A stretch of DNA of 64,000 nucleotides, from contig NW_008805089.1 of assembly GCF_000004825.1 (NCBI RefSeq), positions 930,001 through 994,000 of the forward strand, written 5' to 3'. Of the stretch, positions 11,051 to 22,181 are shown in pieces (the first letter of the stretch is position 1; each line of letters opens with the position of its first letter). The position numbers and the translations under genes are program-made. The notes beneath the pieces are model-generated. The model made no database searches. It had not been told where the DNA came from and was given only the letters and a program-made list of their open reading frames with translations. The stretch is from Heterostelium album PN500. Lineage: Eukaryota > Evosea > Eumycetozoa > Acytosteliales > Acytosteliaceae.

Positions 11051-11181
11051 TTCGGTACAATTACAACATCGTTCTGCTTTGCCTGCACTCACTACCGTAT
11101 TGGATGCCGAAACGATAGAATCGATCGTTAACGATGCTGTCGACTGTGAGAAACTTTATCGAAGAGTCACTCCGATTCGAT
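11051..11181 (+). pseudogene. Chimeric relic: DOHH fragment joined to R2 fragment
   Basis: Bases from about 11051 to 11103 match the DOHH gene at 14036-14093 (ACAATTACAACATCG, CTGCACTCAC, ACCGTATTG). From about 11100 the sequence switches without a gap to the R2 sequence found at 14430-14516 (GATGCCGAAACGAT, GAATCGATC, GATGCTGTCGA, GAGTCACTCCGATTCGA). The junction lies at the shared string TTGGATGC or close to it, so microhomology-mediated joining is plausible. The frame stays open for about 60 codons from an ATG at 11079, but no complete domain is encoded. Confidence 0.75.
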
Positions 11182-11683
11182 CACTGTCGCATCGGCTATT
11201 TTTTTGTCACTCATTGTTTCGAAAATGTAGCGGCAGTGTAGGGGAATTAAGTTGGCTTTGACATCATCATTATCTAAACTCATCTTTTACATATACATAT
11301 ATATTATCAAAAATAATCTATTTTATATCTTTGCGCAGGTTGCAATTTTAGACCAATAAGAAACAGTAAATTGCAAGATCAGTCACAAAGTTGTTTATGA
11401 GTCAAATTATACCTATTATAGGAGATTTCTATTACTTTAACAAGGTTATGGATAAAGAGATGTACACCTTTAAGCCAGAGGATGATGCGTAGTGTTCATC
11501 GAGTCAATATTGATCCTTTTGATTTATTTTTTTGTTTTTTTAATGTGAATTTATAATATTTAACATTTATTAATAATAAAGATACTTTGTGCTTACCAAA
11601 AAAAAAACAATGTCTTTTTTTAAAAAAAAACATTACTTACTATTTTTTAAAAGATTTATTGATACATTGTAATTAGCATAATT
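11182..11683. other. Intergenic region before the R2-like gene
   Basis: AT-rich with a short unexplained open frame at 11397-11492 (31 codons, ending KPEDDA). Otherwise it holds A/T runs and the presumed promoter of the R2-like gene. I see no further gene. Confidence 0.4.
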
Positions 11684-12791
11684 ATGATGCAAAATCAACA
11701 TGAAGAACCAAAATTAATAGAGATGCGTAACTATTTATTTAAAGATATCAGACGTATTTCAACCAAAAATGAAGATATGTATAGATTATATGAAAGAGCA
11801 AAGTTCAAAGTCGAACGTTGGAGATGTCATGATGATACAACGAACATCGAAGACTTGTTTCTTCTCAATGATGTAAGAGATTGGCAATGTAAGCTCGATG
11901 ATAATGAGCGTTACTTAATTAGCAATATTCTTGGTTTTTTCGTGAGCATTGCAGGTATTATAAATGAGAACATCATCACACATTTCATGTCAGAAGTGCA
12001 AATACCTGAAGCTCGTACTTTCTATAGCATGCAGATTGCTATGGAGAATATTCAATCAGAGAAATATAGGTAAGTTTCTTTATGTTTTCTGTTTAATATA
12101 ATAATAATAATACTAACTATATGATATACCTTATCATTATAAAATAAGTTTATTAATCGATGCATATATAAAAGATACAGATGAGAAATCAAAGATATTC
12201 AATGCAATCGAATCAATTCCATGTGTCAAGAGAAAATGTGAATGGCTGTTGAAATCGATGAACAATTCCAAATCACTCGCTGAGAGATTGATTGCATTTG
12301 CTGCTGTGGAAAGTATACTATACTCTGCGAGTTTCTGTGTAATACTTTGGTTCCATAAGCGTTCTTTGATGCCCAAATTGAGCGAATACTACTCTTTTAT
12401 CGTTAGCAATGAATATACTCATTGCGAGTTTGGACGTCTTCTCTACTCAAAACTAATCAACAAGTTGGATACCGAAATGATAGAATCGATCATTCGTGAT
12501 GCTGTCGATTGTGAGAAGCAGTTTATCAAAGAATCAATCCGATTCGATCATGCCGATATGAACTATCGTTTGTTGTCGCAATATATCGAGTGTTTTGCAG
12601 ACAATCTTCTCTTTTCTCTTGGTCACGAGAAGATCTACAACGCCACCAATCCATTCCACTGGCTAGATTTAAGATGCCTCGCAGCTAACTTAGTTATGCC
12701 ACCCTGCTGCTGCATTCAAATGAGTGGCAAAAAAATAGATACTAACAACAAACCACCAAAGCCAGTGTTTACCACCGATGAGGACTTTTAA
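11684..12791 (+). CDS. Ribonucleotide reductase R2-like protein lacking two metal ligands
   Basis: Two exons (11684-12069, 12149-12791) give 342 aa with clean phase. The R2 fold is unmistakable: SEVQIPEARTFYSMQIAMEN, LLIDAYIKD, NAIESIPCVKRK, RLIAFAAVES, LMPKLS and the acidic C-terminal tail ending DEDF that normally docks on the large subunit R1. Against mouse R2, the radical Tyr177 is kept (Y128), as are Glu170 (E121), Glu233 (E183), Glu267 (E217) and His270 (H220). Asp139 is replaced by Ala (A90) and His173 by Gln (Q124). The block after NPFHW is also aberrant (no KTNFFEKR). It is therefore unlikely to build a normal di-iron site alone. It may be an Rnr4-like helper subunit or a gene in early decay. 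It lies beside R2 relics. Confidence 0.85.
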
Positions 12792-13180
12792 ACATTTCTC
12801 TCGTTGTCATTTACTCTCAATTCAATTGAAGTATTTTAAAAACATTCTTATGATAATCATTTCATCTACCAGTAGCATACTTTTAGATGATGGTCAATAT
12901 GTCCACCAACATCATTAATAACAGCCTAAATATGTATTAAAATATTATTAATCAGCTTAAAATCTTTTTTTTTTTTATCTTGAACCTCTTATGTTGTAAT
13001 TATTATGTAGATGTAGATGTCTGATGATATATTTATTAATCATTGGGATAGCTTATGATACAAAAAAAAAAATGTACGTTTTTAAAAAAAAAAAATTAAA
13101 AATTAATTTTTCGTTTTATTTTTTTTTTTTTTCATTTTTTGTTTTAAATTAAATCTTAAGAATATTATATATATAGAATA
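12792..13180. other. Intergenic region between R2-like gene and DOHH
   Basis: The first 45 bases (ACATTTCTCTCGTTGTCATT onward) are shared with the R2 3' fragment downstream of DOHH, so they are the old R2 3' flank. The rest is poly(A)/poly(T)-rich leader of the DOHH gene. No other gene is visible. Confidence 0.5.
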
Positions 13181-14327
13181 ATGGAATCAGAAACAGGAGA
13201 TAGTATTTTCGCTCAACAACACAAGATAGAGGTTACACCAGAGGTTGTCAATCATTTAAAGTCAACTTTGACCGATGTCAATCAACCGATTGCCAAGAGA
13301 TTCAGATCGTTGTTTACACTGAGAAATCTAGGTGGTCGTTTATCAATAGATGCAATGTGCTCGGCTTTAAAGGATGACTCTGCATTGCTCAGACACGAGA
13401 TTGCTTATTGTCTCGGTCAGATGACTGACAGTCACGCAGTCGATCAACTCATCACAATAGTGGGTGACCAGAATGAACACCCAATGGTCAGACACGAAGC
13501 TGCAGAAGCACTCGGTGCCATCGGTGACACCACAGCATACGATACTCTCCGTCAACACGCCAACGACATCACCAGAGAAGTTGCTGAAACCTGTCAACTT
13601 GCACTCAGTAGATTAGAATGGTATACCAAAAATGAGTATGTTAGGTTTCAACCAAACTAAAAACCAATTAATAATTGATTCAGAAACCAAGCAATTCTTT
13701 GCCAAATTCTGTTGTTGTGGAGTTTGTTTATCGATCGCATTTCCTCACACAGAATATTATAATCTTGTATACTAACATCATAATCATTTTGTTGACTTTA
13801 TTTTTAGACCAGAATCAGTTGAGAATAAATCATATCTTTCGGTTGATCCTGCACCCTCTTTACCAACTACAGTACCATTTGAGGAGGTAAAGAAAGACTT
13901 TTTGAATGGCGAATTGGATATATTTAATAGATACAGAGCTTTGTTTTCGTTGAGAGATCGTGGTGATGAAGCGTCGGTACTAGCGTTGTGCGATGGCTTC
14001 AACGATGAGAGTGCATTGCTAAAGCACGAGGTTGCATTCGTTTTGGGACAATTACAACATCGTGCTGCTTTACCTGCACTCACAACCGTATTGAGAGATG
14101 CCAAAGAATCGGCTATGGTTAGACACGAGGCTGCTGAAGCACTCGGTGCTATTGCATCGACCGAGACAGTGCCATTGCTCGAAGAGTTTGTCAAAGATGC
14201 TGAGCCAATTGTCAGTGAGAGTTGTCTCATCGCATTGGATGTCACCGAATACTTTAATAACACAGAAGAGTTCCAATATGCTGATGGAATTAAAATATTA
14301 TTAGAAAAGAAAATGGAAGCAAAATAA
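13181..14327 (+). CDS. dohh: Deoxyhypusine hydroxylase (DOHH)
   Basis: DOHH hydroxylates deoxyhypusine to hypusine on translation factor eIF5A, the last step of hypusine formation, using a di-iron centre. Two exons (13181-13635, 13808-14327) give 324 aa, close to the usual 300-330. The protein is a pair of HEAT-like repeat halves. All four His-Glu iron-binding pairs are present: H72-E73, H105-E106, H225-E226 and H258-E259. The 33-residue spacing within each half matches the human enzyme. LEW at the end of the first half and YLSVDPAPS at the start of the second are family signatures. The intron lies in the linker between halves. It sits between R2-like sequences but appears intact. Confidence 0.95.
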
Positions 14328-14394
14328 AATAAAACCAAAAAAAAACTATTTATATTTTTTAAAGATCGTTTACTTTTTTAGTATTCATTGCCGA

Positions 14395-14790
14395 TTTTCA
14401 TGTCTACTCCACTCAAAACTAATCAACAAGTTGGATGCTGAAACGATTGAATCGATCATTCGTGATGCTGTCGATTGTGAGAAGCAGTTTATCAAAGAGT
14501 CACTCCGATTCGACCTTATCGAGATGAACAATCGTTTGTTGTCACAATATATCGAGTATTTTGCAGACAATCTTCTCTTTTCTCTTGGCCACGAGAATAT
14601 CTACAACGCCACCAATCCATTCCACTGGATAGAGTTAATCAACCTCCGAACCTACTTTAATCCCCTACCATGCCGCTGCAGAGAGTGACAAAAAAATAGA
14701 TACTAACAACAAACCACCGATGCGAATGTTTACCACCGATGAAGACTTTTAAAACATTTCTCTCGTTGTCATTTACTCTCAATTCAATTC
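14395..14790 (+). pseudogene. R2 3' fragment downstream of DOHH
   Basis: An open stretch (ATG at 14431 to a stop at 14686-14688) encodes the C-terminal third of R2: LDAETIESIIRDAVDCEK, EMNNRLLSQYIEYFADNLLF, NATNPFHWIELINL. It lacks the N-terminal two thirds and hence most of the metal site. The sequence after its early stop still parallels the R2-like gene, including the codons for the tail and about 45 bases of 3' flank. Where it differs from the 11684-12791 gene it is closer to ordinary R2 (IEMN, WIELINL), so it may come from a less diverged copy. Confidence 0.8.
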
Positions 14791-16629
14791 AAGTATAAAA
14801 TAGTAATAATATGTTTGGCCATAGCATTCTCTTTAACAATAAAGATTAAGTTTAATATTGAAATAATAGTTAAATAGATAGAACTAAAAAAATCTGAATC
14901 TTTTGCTTCATTTATTTATGTAAATTTAATCAAATTTTAAAACACCCATCCACTAGTAATAAACACCTATCTTAAAAAAGCACTAACAATAAACAAACGT
15001 CAAAGACAATTAGAGCTTTTTATTATTTATTACCAAGATAACTTAATTCGCTCGACTTTGTTTATCATTTACTTTGCAATCTATTGGATGGGTTATTATT
15101 GGGCAAATTTTATTACGATTAAAATAAAGTGGGGCTAAAAATCAATCAATTATTGTTTTTAAAAGAGTGCATGTTGTCATTCTACACTCGTCTTTTCTGA
15201 ATAACGAGGTGTAAAAACATGTTTTTTTTTTGATATTTAATTAAAAATGGTGTTATATTTTGTAAACAGGTTGTCAATGTGTCTTTGCTTGGTTCTTAAT
15301 TCGACAAAAAAATTTAAAAACCAAAAAAAAAACTAAAATTAAAAAAATTCCATTATAATCTTTTTAAAGATGGTGCTGTTTCAACCAATAAACACACCTC
15401 TTCATCTTATTTTGTTTAGTTTTTATCACACACACACACTAAAAAAAGTAACCAATAACAAACAAAGACATATCACTTCCTTTATATTTATTTATTTATA
15501 TTAATTTTAATTTAATTAAAAATTTTCACTTAACTATTCACTAGGAATAGTGTATTACTTTTTTATTTAATATCATACAGTAGTTAATTAAATAATTATT
15601 TCTTTTTTTATAACAAACTATAGTTAACTTTAGAATAGAATTGCTTTTTTTGTTTAACTTTTATCAAAAGATCTCGAATATAAATAAATCACTTTTAAAA
15701 ATATCAGAAGATTGAATAGAAACAGCTAAAGAACAGAAGAAAGAAGATTCTTTGTAAAAATAAAAATACAATTTTTGTTTTTAGTTTTTGAAATCGAAAC
15801 GACATTGGAACTTACAACAATAATCAAAGTTCAATTAATTAAAAAGCAAAATCAAACCAATCTAATCTTAACAAACTAAATTAATTAGAAAAAAAAAGAA
15901 TAAAAAAAGGTAATGAATATGTTACAAAAACGAAATATTGTTGTTTTCGTATTTTTTTTTTGTTTTGTTTTGTTTTGATTTTGTTGTTGTTTCATTGGTC
16001 TCTCTACACCGATTGATTACAAAAAAGTAACAGAATAACAGATAGACCATTTTCTTTAAATTAATTTTATAAATTTTTAAAATCAAAAAGAGAAACCAAC
16101 TTTTTTAAGACCACCAACACCACAATAATAATATATTATCCCAATCATTCATAGTTAATATCAACAATTCAATAACTTTATTAAAAATATGTAAAAGTGT
16201 AACTTCATTTTGGAAACCGTCTAAAATGTCATTGTAATTAACCTACCACACCACACACCAACCCCCAAAAAAGAAACCAAAATTTTAATTTTAAAAAAAA
16301 AAAAACAAAAAATTCAAAAAATATACCACCGACGGTTCCACCTTACCTTCAAATTAAACTTTGTACAAATATGGTATCACACACAGTAAGGTCATTGTAA
16401 TGCAAATAAAGGTGTTCACGCGTGAACGGTCTACTTTTAAGGTAGTATAGTTTCCACACCATTTATCAAACAGGGCTCCATCGTATTAAAGGTCTTGCCA
16501 ATCAACTGTTTCAATTGGTTAACAACAATGATGATGGATTTAACGATTTTGTGTGTGTTTCCAATTTATTAACATATTAAAATATATTGATAATTGGGAT
16601 AACCATACAAATCTATATTTATGTTATTT

Positions 16630-16660
<31 letters not shown>

Positions 16661-16925
16661 GTTTTGTTTGATGGTGTTCCTGTAAGCTGATAATCTTCTG
16701 TCATTTGACAAAATTTAAAATATTCCTACCGAATTTATTAAATTATTATGTCTAGAATAATAATTATTAAATTTATATATTATCATCGGTCTTAATCTTA
16801 TTATCCTCAATTATTTATTTATTTACTCTTTATATCTATCTTATCTTTTGCCAAATATATTATATTATTTGTTTTTTCAAACAAAAACAAACAACAAGTT
16901 TCATATTTTTGTTTTTTTGGTAGTT
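14791..16925. other. Long AT-rich intergenic region
   Basis: About 2.1 kb without a supported gene. It contains long A and T runs, including 29 T at 16632-16660, a short (CA) run near 15427-15438, and a more complex segment at 16320-16520 with a 14-base perfect palindrome GTTCACGCGTGAAC at 16414-16427. The latter may be distal control DNA for the GPCPD1-like gene. Confidence 0.5.
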
Positions 16926-19368
16926 ATGGTTATTTATATAACCGGTTGTGATCGTTATCATAAACTATGTCAAGATCACGATTTAAATAGAAGTTCTAAC
17001 AATAACAATAATCACAATGCTCGTCCAAACAATTGTTTCAACAGTGGTTCCATGGTGATTGTCAAGCCCCCTCAAGAACCTCCATCGAATTCTAATAACA
17101 ATTGTGCATCGGGTTCTTCGGATTCATGTTTGTTGACAAGAGTAACTTTCAAGGTTGATACTCCGCTCGGTGAACTTCCAGCAAATCAAGTCGTAGCAAT
17201 CATTGGTGATTCTTTAGAGATTGGAAATTGGAATGTTAAAGGTTCAATAGAATTACAAGTTACTGAACAAAAGTAAATAATTAGAATATTTATCAAATCA
17301 AAATTGAAAAAATTAACCTTTTTATTATTACATAGTGATACTCATTTAGTTTGGACAACTACAATTATTTTTCCTACTTCAACAAAAATTAATTATAAAT
17401 ATATAGTGGTCAACAAGTCTAGAGTACCTTCATTACTTGTGGAATGGGAGGCAGCAAAAGGATCTTCTAGGTCAATCACTGTAGAAGGAAAGGATATGTT
17501 TGTTAACGATGGTATATTTGGTGTATTGGGATCTGCATCACAACCTTGGATTGGACGTGGTTGGTTACCAGAAAATGAAACTCAACTGCGTGTTCAACTT
17601 CAAGTAGACGAAAACCCAGTTAAATTATACAACGAAAATTACTCTCAAGCAAACTTAATTTTAAGAATACATGATGTAAGTTGAGCTTGCTTTTTATTAA
17701 TTAATATCCAATCTTATCATATTTATTGTTAATATCTATTTTTTTAGCCATATGGTCTAAGTCAAGACTTCCAATTACCATTATTAAATTATTCAGAGTT
17801 GGTATTACATGCACCTTCAGTTGAACAACTTGGATTCTCAGCAAGTATCATTGCCATCAATCAAAATGGTGCAAGTTCACCTGGTATATTGCCTGGTGAG
17901 CTGATTGGCAGAGTATTCATCATTTCAAGTCAGATCACAAATAAGTGGGGAAAGATCTCTGCACCAATTCTTACAGAGAAAGGTATCATTGGAGAGTTTA
18001 GATGTAATTTCATTGTTGTCTTGCCATTCGTCCACCCACTGAACTCATTGAGTGTATTATGGCACTCATTCGTTGAGCATCCAAATTCACTTATCGGTCA
18101 TAGAGGTAATGGAAAAAATAATTTTGGTATCAATACAAGTGCTGTTAGTAAGTAGTAGTAATAATAGTATATTTAATGAAAACAAATCATTCTAATCCGT
18201 GTATATTTATATTCAGCTGAGAACACAATTTTAAGTTTCCTTACCGCTGCAAGATTCGGAGCAAAAATGATAGAGTTTGATTTACAATTGACATATGATA
18301 ATGTACCAGTTATTTTCCACAATTATGAAATCGATATTGAAACATCAGAGGGTGTAATAATGCAAGAAACAATCAATAGATTAACATTGGAACAATTCTT
18401 AAGACTTAAACCACAGAAAAAGTAAATATATTATCAAAACTTATTCGTAATCATTTTTATTAATATTTATAACTATTTGTTTAGAGTTGACCAAATATCA
18501 AATGCAATTAGTCATATGAAGAAACACAGACTATCTAGAAGTACAGGAGATCTCTTTTCTGTATCAGACAAAGATTCTTTCAATCCACTGCTATCGACAA
18601 CACAACCATATTCCAATGTTATTCATGACAGATATTCAACTTTCCAAGAGGCTTTCACATTTGTTCCACACGATGTCGGATTTATGGTGGAAATTAAATA
18701 TCCAAATCTCTTAATGCAAAATCTAAGAAAGTTTTCAGCTCCAGAGCGTAATGAATTTGTAGATATCATTTTGAATGTAAGTTTACTATACTGTTTTTAA
18801 TATAATTTATAGATTTCATTTATTAATAGTTATATAATATTATAGATTGTATTTAATGAAGCAGGTGAAAGAAGAATTGCATTTTTAACGTTTGATCCAG
18901 ATATTGCTATCCTTTTACGAACCAAACAATTCAGATACCCAGTGTTGTTTTTGGTTTGCAGTGATACTCCAAGCTTTTATAGTGTATTCGACCCAGACGT
19001 AAATGTAAATGATTCTCGAGGTAATTCCATTCTCAATGCTGTTTCGTTTGTAAAGACTGTGAATCTAGATGGTATCGTTTGTGATTCAGAATCTATTTTG
19101 CAAAATCATTCGTTTGTTAAAACCGTTCACCAAGAGAATCTGTTATTATTTACATATGGTAGTAAAAAGTATGTTTAGTGATAATATTTGATTGAAGATA
19201 TTGATACTAATTACTATTTCTCTCTCTATTTAATTCAGTGTTGATGCAAATAATGTAAAGATTCAAAACGATTTAGGAGTAGATGGCATTATTGCCGATA
19301 ACTTGACCAAACTGAGTAAAAAGCTACGTGAGGAAGAGAACAGTATTGTTTCTGCTGCTCTTGTCTAA
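16926..19368 (+). CDS. GPCPD1-like glycerophosphodiester phosphodiesterase with CBM20 domain
   Basis: Seven exons (16926-17272, 17336-17675, 17748-18147, 18217-18421, 18485-18776, 18846-19168, 19239-19368) close in phase at 678 aa, close to the human GPCPD1 length (672). An N-terminal starch-binding CBM20 domain (VTFKVDTPLGE, VVAIIGDSLEIGNWN) precedes a GDPD barrel. The catalytic features are HRGNGKNN, the EN pair in TENTILSF, EFDLQLTYDNVPVIFHN (Glu, Asp and second His) and EIKYP. The family splits glycerophosphocholine to glycerol-3-phosphate and choline. The first in-frame ATG is 16926. The frame is open upstream without an ATG, so a further 5' exon is possible. The first residues are hydrophobic and an Asn run precedes CBM20. 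Confidence 0.9.
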
Positions 19369-19546
19369 AGATATTTGACATGCACACAAAAACAAATACT
19401 AATAATTTAAAATAAAACATAATTAATAACAAAAAAAAAAATGTATTAAATTAATATATTTTTTTTTTAATAAAAATTTGGTTATGTTCATTCAACCATT
19501 ATTAGATATAATTGTGATATGTTTGTTTTATTTGATTATTTTTTTT

Positions 19547-21091
19547 TTATTGTTGTTGACAATTAGCAGCTTGAACACCTGGATGACCTCTAGCTCTATC
19601 AAAATCATCATCATATCCACCACTGGCTTGATGTTGTGATTGTAAGTTAACCTTGTTTAGCGATACTTCTTTACAGTCTGCCTTGGAGCATGTTGGTAAC
19701 GATGTCTTTGGAAGAATTTCTTCGAGCTTCTTAATGTTATCATCAGAGAGAGTTGGATATTCAACGTCAAACTCTATAATCAAGTTACCTCTTTGGTTCT
19801 CGTGCTTATACACCACCATACCTTCACCAACGATTGCTCTGATATCTCCAGGTTTGATAGTGTCACCTTTCTTTAGATTCACCCAAATTCTCTTTCCGCT
19901 AATTCCATTGAAAGTAAAAGAAGTACCAGCCAAAGAGTCTAGAAGTTTTATCTTCTTTTTCATGTACAAATCATTTCCTTTTCTTTGGAAGAGAGCGTGT
20001 GGTCTCTCTCTAACAATAATGATAACATCTCCAGGTTCACATCCAGGCTATATATAATATCTGATTAGTATAAATAACAAACATTATCTATTCTATAATT
20101 TTACATACAGCTTCAGAACCCATACCAGGTAGTGCGATTTTCTGACCATCTCTCATACCCTTTTCAACTTGGATTTGGACAATCTTTTGGGTGACTGTAA
20201 CTTTCTTTCCTTTACAAGTTGGACATCTGTCGGCATCTGCTATCTTATCACCAGTACCATTACATTCCGGACATTTGGCTTGTGATTGGGTAATCATTGG
20301 ACCTCTTTGTTGTGTTACAAAAATAACTTTCTTTCCATGACACTTTGGACATGTTGATGTTACACCTGGTTTATTACTTCCAGATCTATATTGTTTTTTA
20401 AATATAATAAAAAATAAGTATATTTTGGATTGTCGTTTATTAATTATTAATACTACATACCCATTGCAAGTTTTACAAATTGTATCTCTATTGATAGAGA
20501 GCTTAACAGTTTTACCATTGAAGAGTTCTTCAAGAGTTCTGTTGGTCTCATGTACAATATCTTCACCACGTTGAGGACCTCTACTTCTCTTTCCTCCTCC
20601 AAAAATATTACCAAAACCACCGAAACCACCGAAATCAGCTGCTTCGTCATCACCCATACCACTGAAACCACCCATATTGAAAAACTGAGAAAAGATATCC
20701 TCTGCAGAGTGTTGTGAGAACCCTCCCTCTTTAAGACCTTGGGCACCATAGCTATCATACATCTTTCTCTTCTCTGGATCACTCAATATATCATAGGCTT
20801 CACTAATTTCTTTAAACTAGAATAAAACATGAATTAGTATAATTATATATTTCTTGTTAGTTTAAATTATTACATACTTTTTCCTCTGCCTCTTTATTTC
20901 CTTGATTTTTATCTGGATGGTACTTCATAGCCATTTTTCTGTAGGCTTTCTTTAGATCATCATTTGAACAACTAGGATCAACACCTAGTCTATCATAATA
21001 TTCTTTTTCCTAATAATTTCATTATGATATGAAAATAAATATTATATTTTTAATATCTCTTTATTTTCTTTGAATTACTTACTTTTACCAT
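19547..21091 (-). CDS. Type I DnaJ/Hsp40 co-chaperone (DNAJA-like), CaaX-ending
   Basis: Five exons (21083-21091, 20878-21009, 20461-20816, 20109-20385, 19547-20047) give 424 aa. The first exon holds only three codons. The J domain carries HPD at residues 34-36, followed by a Gly/Phe-rich region ([13 protein letters not shown]) and four zinc-finger repeats ([32 protein letters not shown]). The C-terminal substrate-binding domains follow ([23 protein letters not shown]). The protein ends CQQQ, in the place where DNAJA proteins carry a farnesylated CaaX box. Role: stimulates Hsp70 ATPase and delivers unfolded clients, partly at membranes if prenylated. Convergent with the GPCPD1 gene (about 180 bases apart). 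Confidence 0.95.
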
Positions 21092-22181
21092 TTTTTGTTT
21101 CTTCTGAACACCCAGTTTAATAAAATATAATTACAATAGTATTCGAATACTATTTTATAAGATTAATATTATTAGTATATTTTTAAAAGTTATAAAAAAT
21201 AAAATGAAAGAGATAACTAAAATAATTAATTTAACTTGATAAATATTTTTAAAATTATTTCGTTTAACACTACTCTAGGGAAATGAACTGTGAACTCACA
21301 CCATTTTTAATAAATTGGTAGGTATAAAAATCTGTCTCTTTATTTTTATTGACTTTTTAGGTAAAAACAAAAATTAATAAATATGAATTTTCATTGGGTT
21401 TTCTTTTATTTTAATACCCACATCCCACTTTTTTTTTTTATAAATGATATTAATTAATTTATTATTGTTTTGGTGATTAATAAATTATTATATAAATTAA
21501 TTTTCAAAGAATTCTATTAATAAAAAAACATAAAATTAAATGATCAAACAACATCGGTATTGTAAAAGTTCGATGGACATTCGCAATCCAAATTACGCAT
21601 TTGATATGACAAGTATAACAAGTTTGTCAATTATTTTACTTTTCTACTGGTGGAGTTACATTGATGGGATAAAGGGTTAATTTATATATAAAGTTGATCA
21701 TTTTATATATAAATATCAATCGACACAAATTTAAAATACCAAGAAACTAATAAAAATAAGTTGTTTGTGGTGGTTGTTGGTGGGTTATATATAAATTTAT
21801 CGATAAATTAAAATCTAATACGATATATCAATCAAAATTAATGATGGTAATGTCAGTCGAATCATAAATAAACTATCTATTTTTTTGATTTTATAAATTA
21901 TATATTGTTGTAGTTGCAGCTGTTGTTGGTTGTGTTGATGATATATTTAATAGATATGAATTTATTGATCGATAATGATTATATCAATCATTTTTTTATT
22001 AATGTTTCTCCTATTCAACTAGAACTAGTTCTAGCTTTATTAATCAATAGCAATAAGTTACAAATTTAAATTGATTGTTAGATTATATCCAAGTTTGTTT
22101 ATTATTAATACATTTAACAAGTTTCTAACAACAACAACAATAGTTTAATTCTATTATAATAAAATAAAGTAAAAGTAAACA
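21092..22181. other. Intergenic region between divergent DnaJ and esterase genes
   Basis: About 1.1 kb of AT-rich DNA shared by two divergent promoters. It contains a 14-base near-palindrome around ACTAGAACTAGTTCTAG (22018-22034) and TGTTGTTG/TGGTTG runs near 21770 and 21910. No gene seen. Confidence 0.45.

Noticed and set aside
19653-20057. Plus-strand 134-codon frame inside the DnaJ gene
   Set aside because: Antisense shadow of the last DnaJ exon, which has clear domain content.
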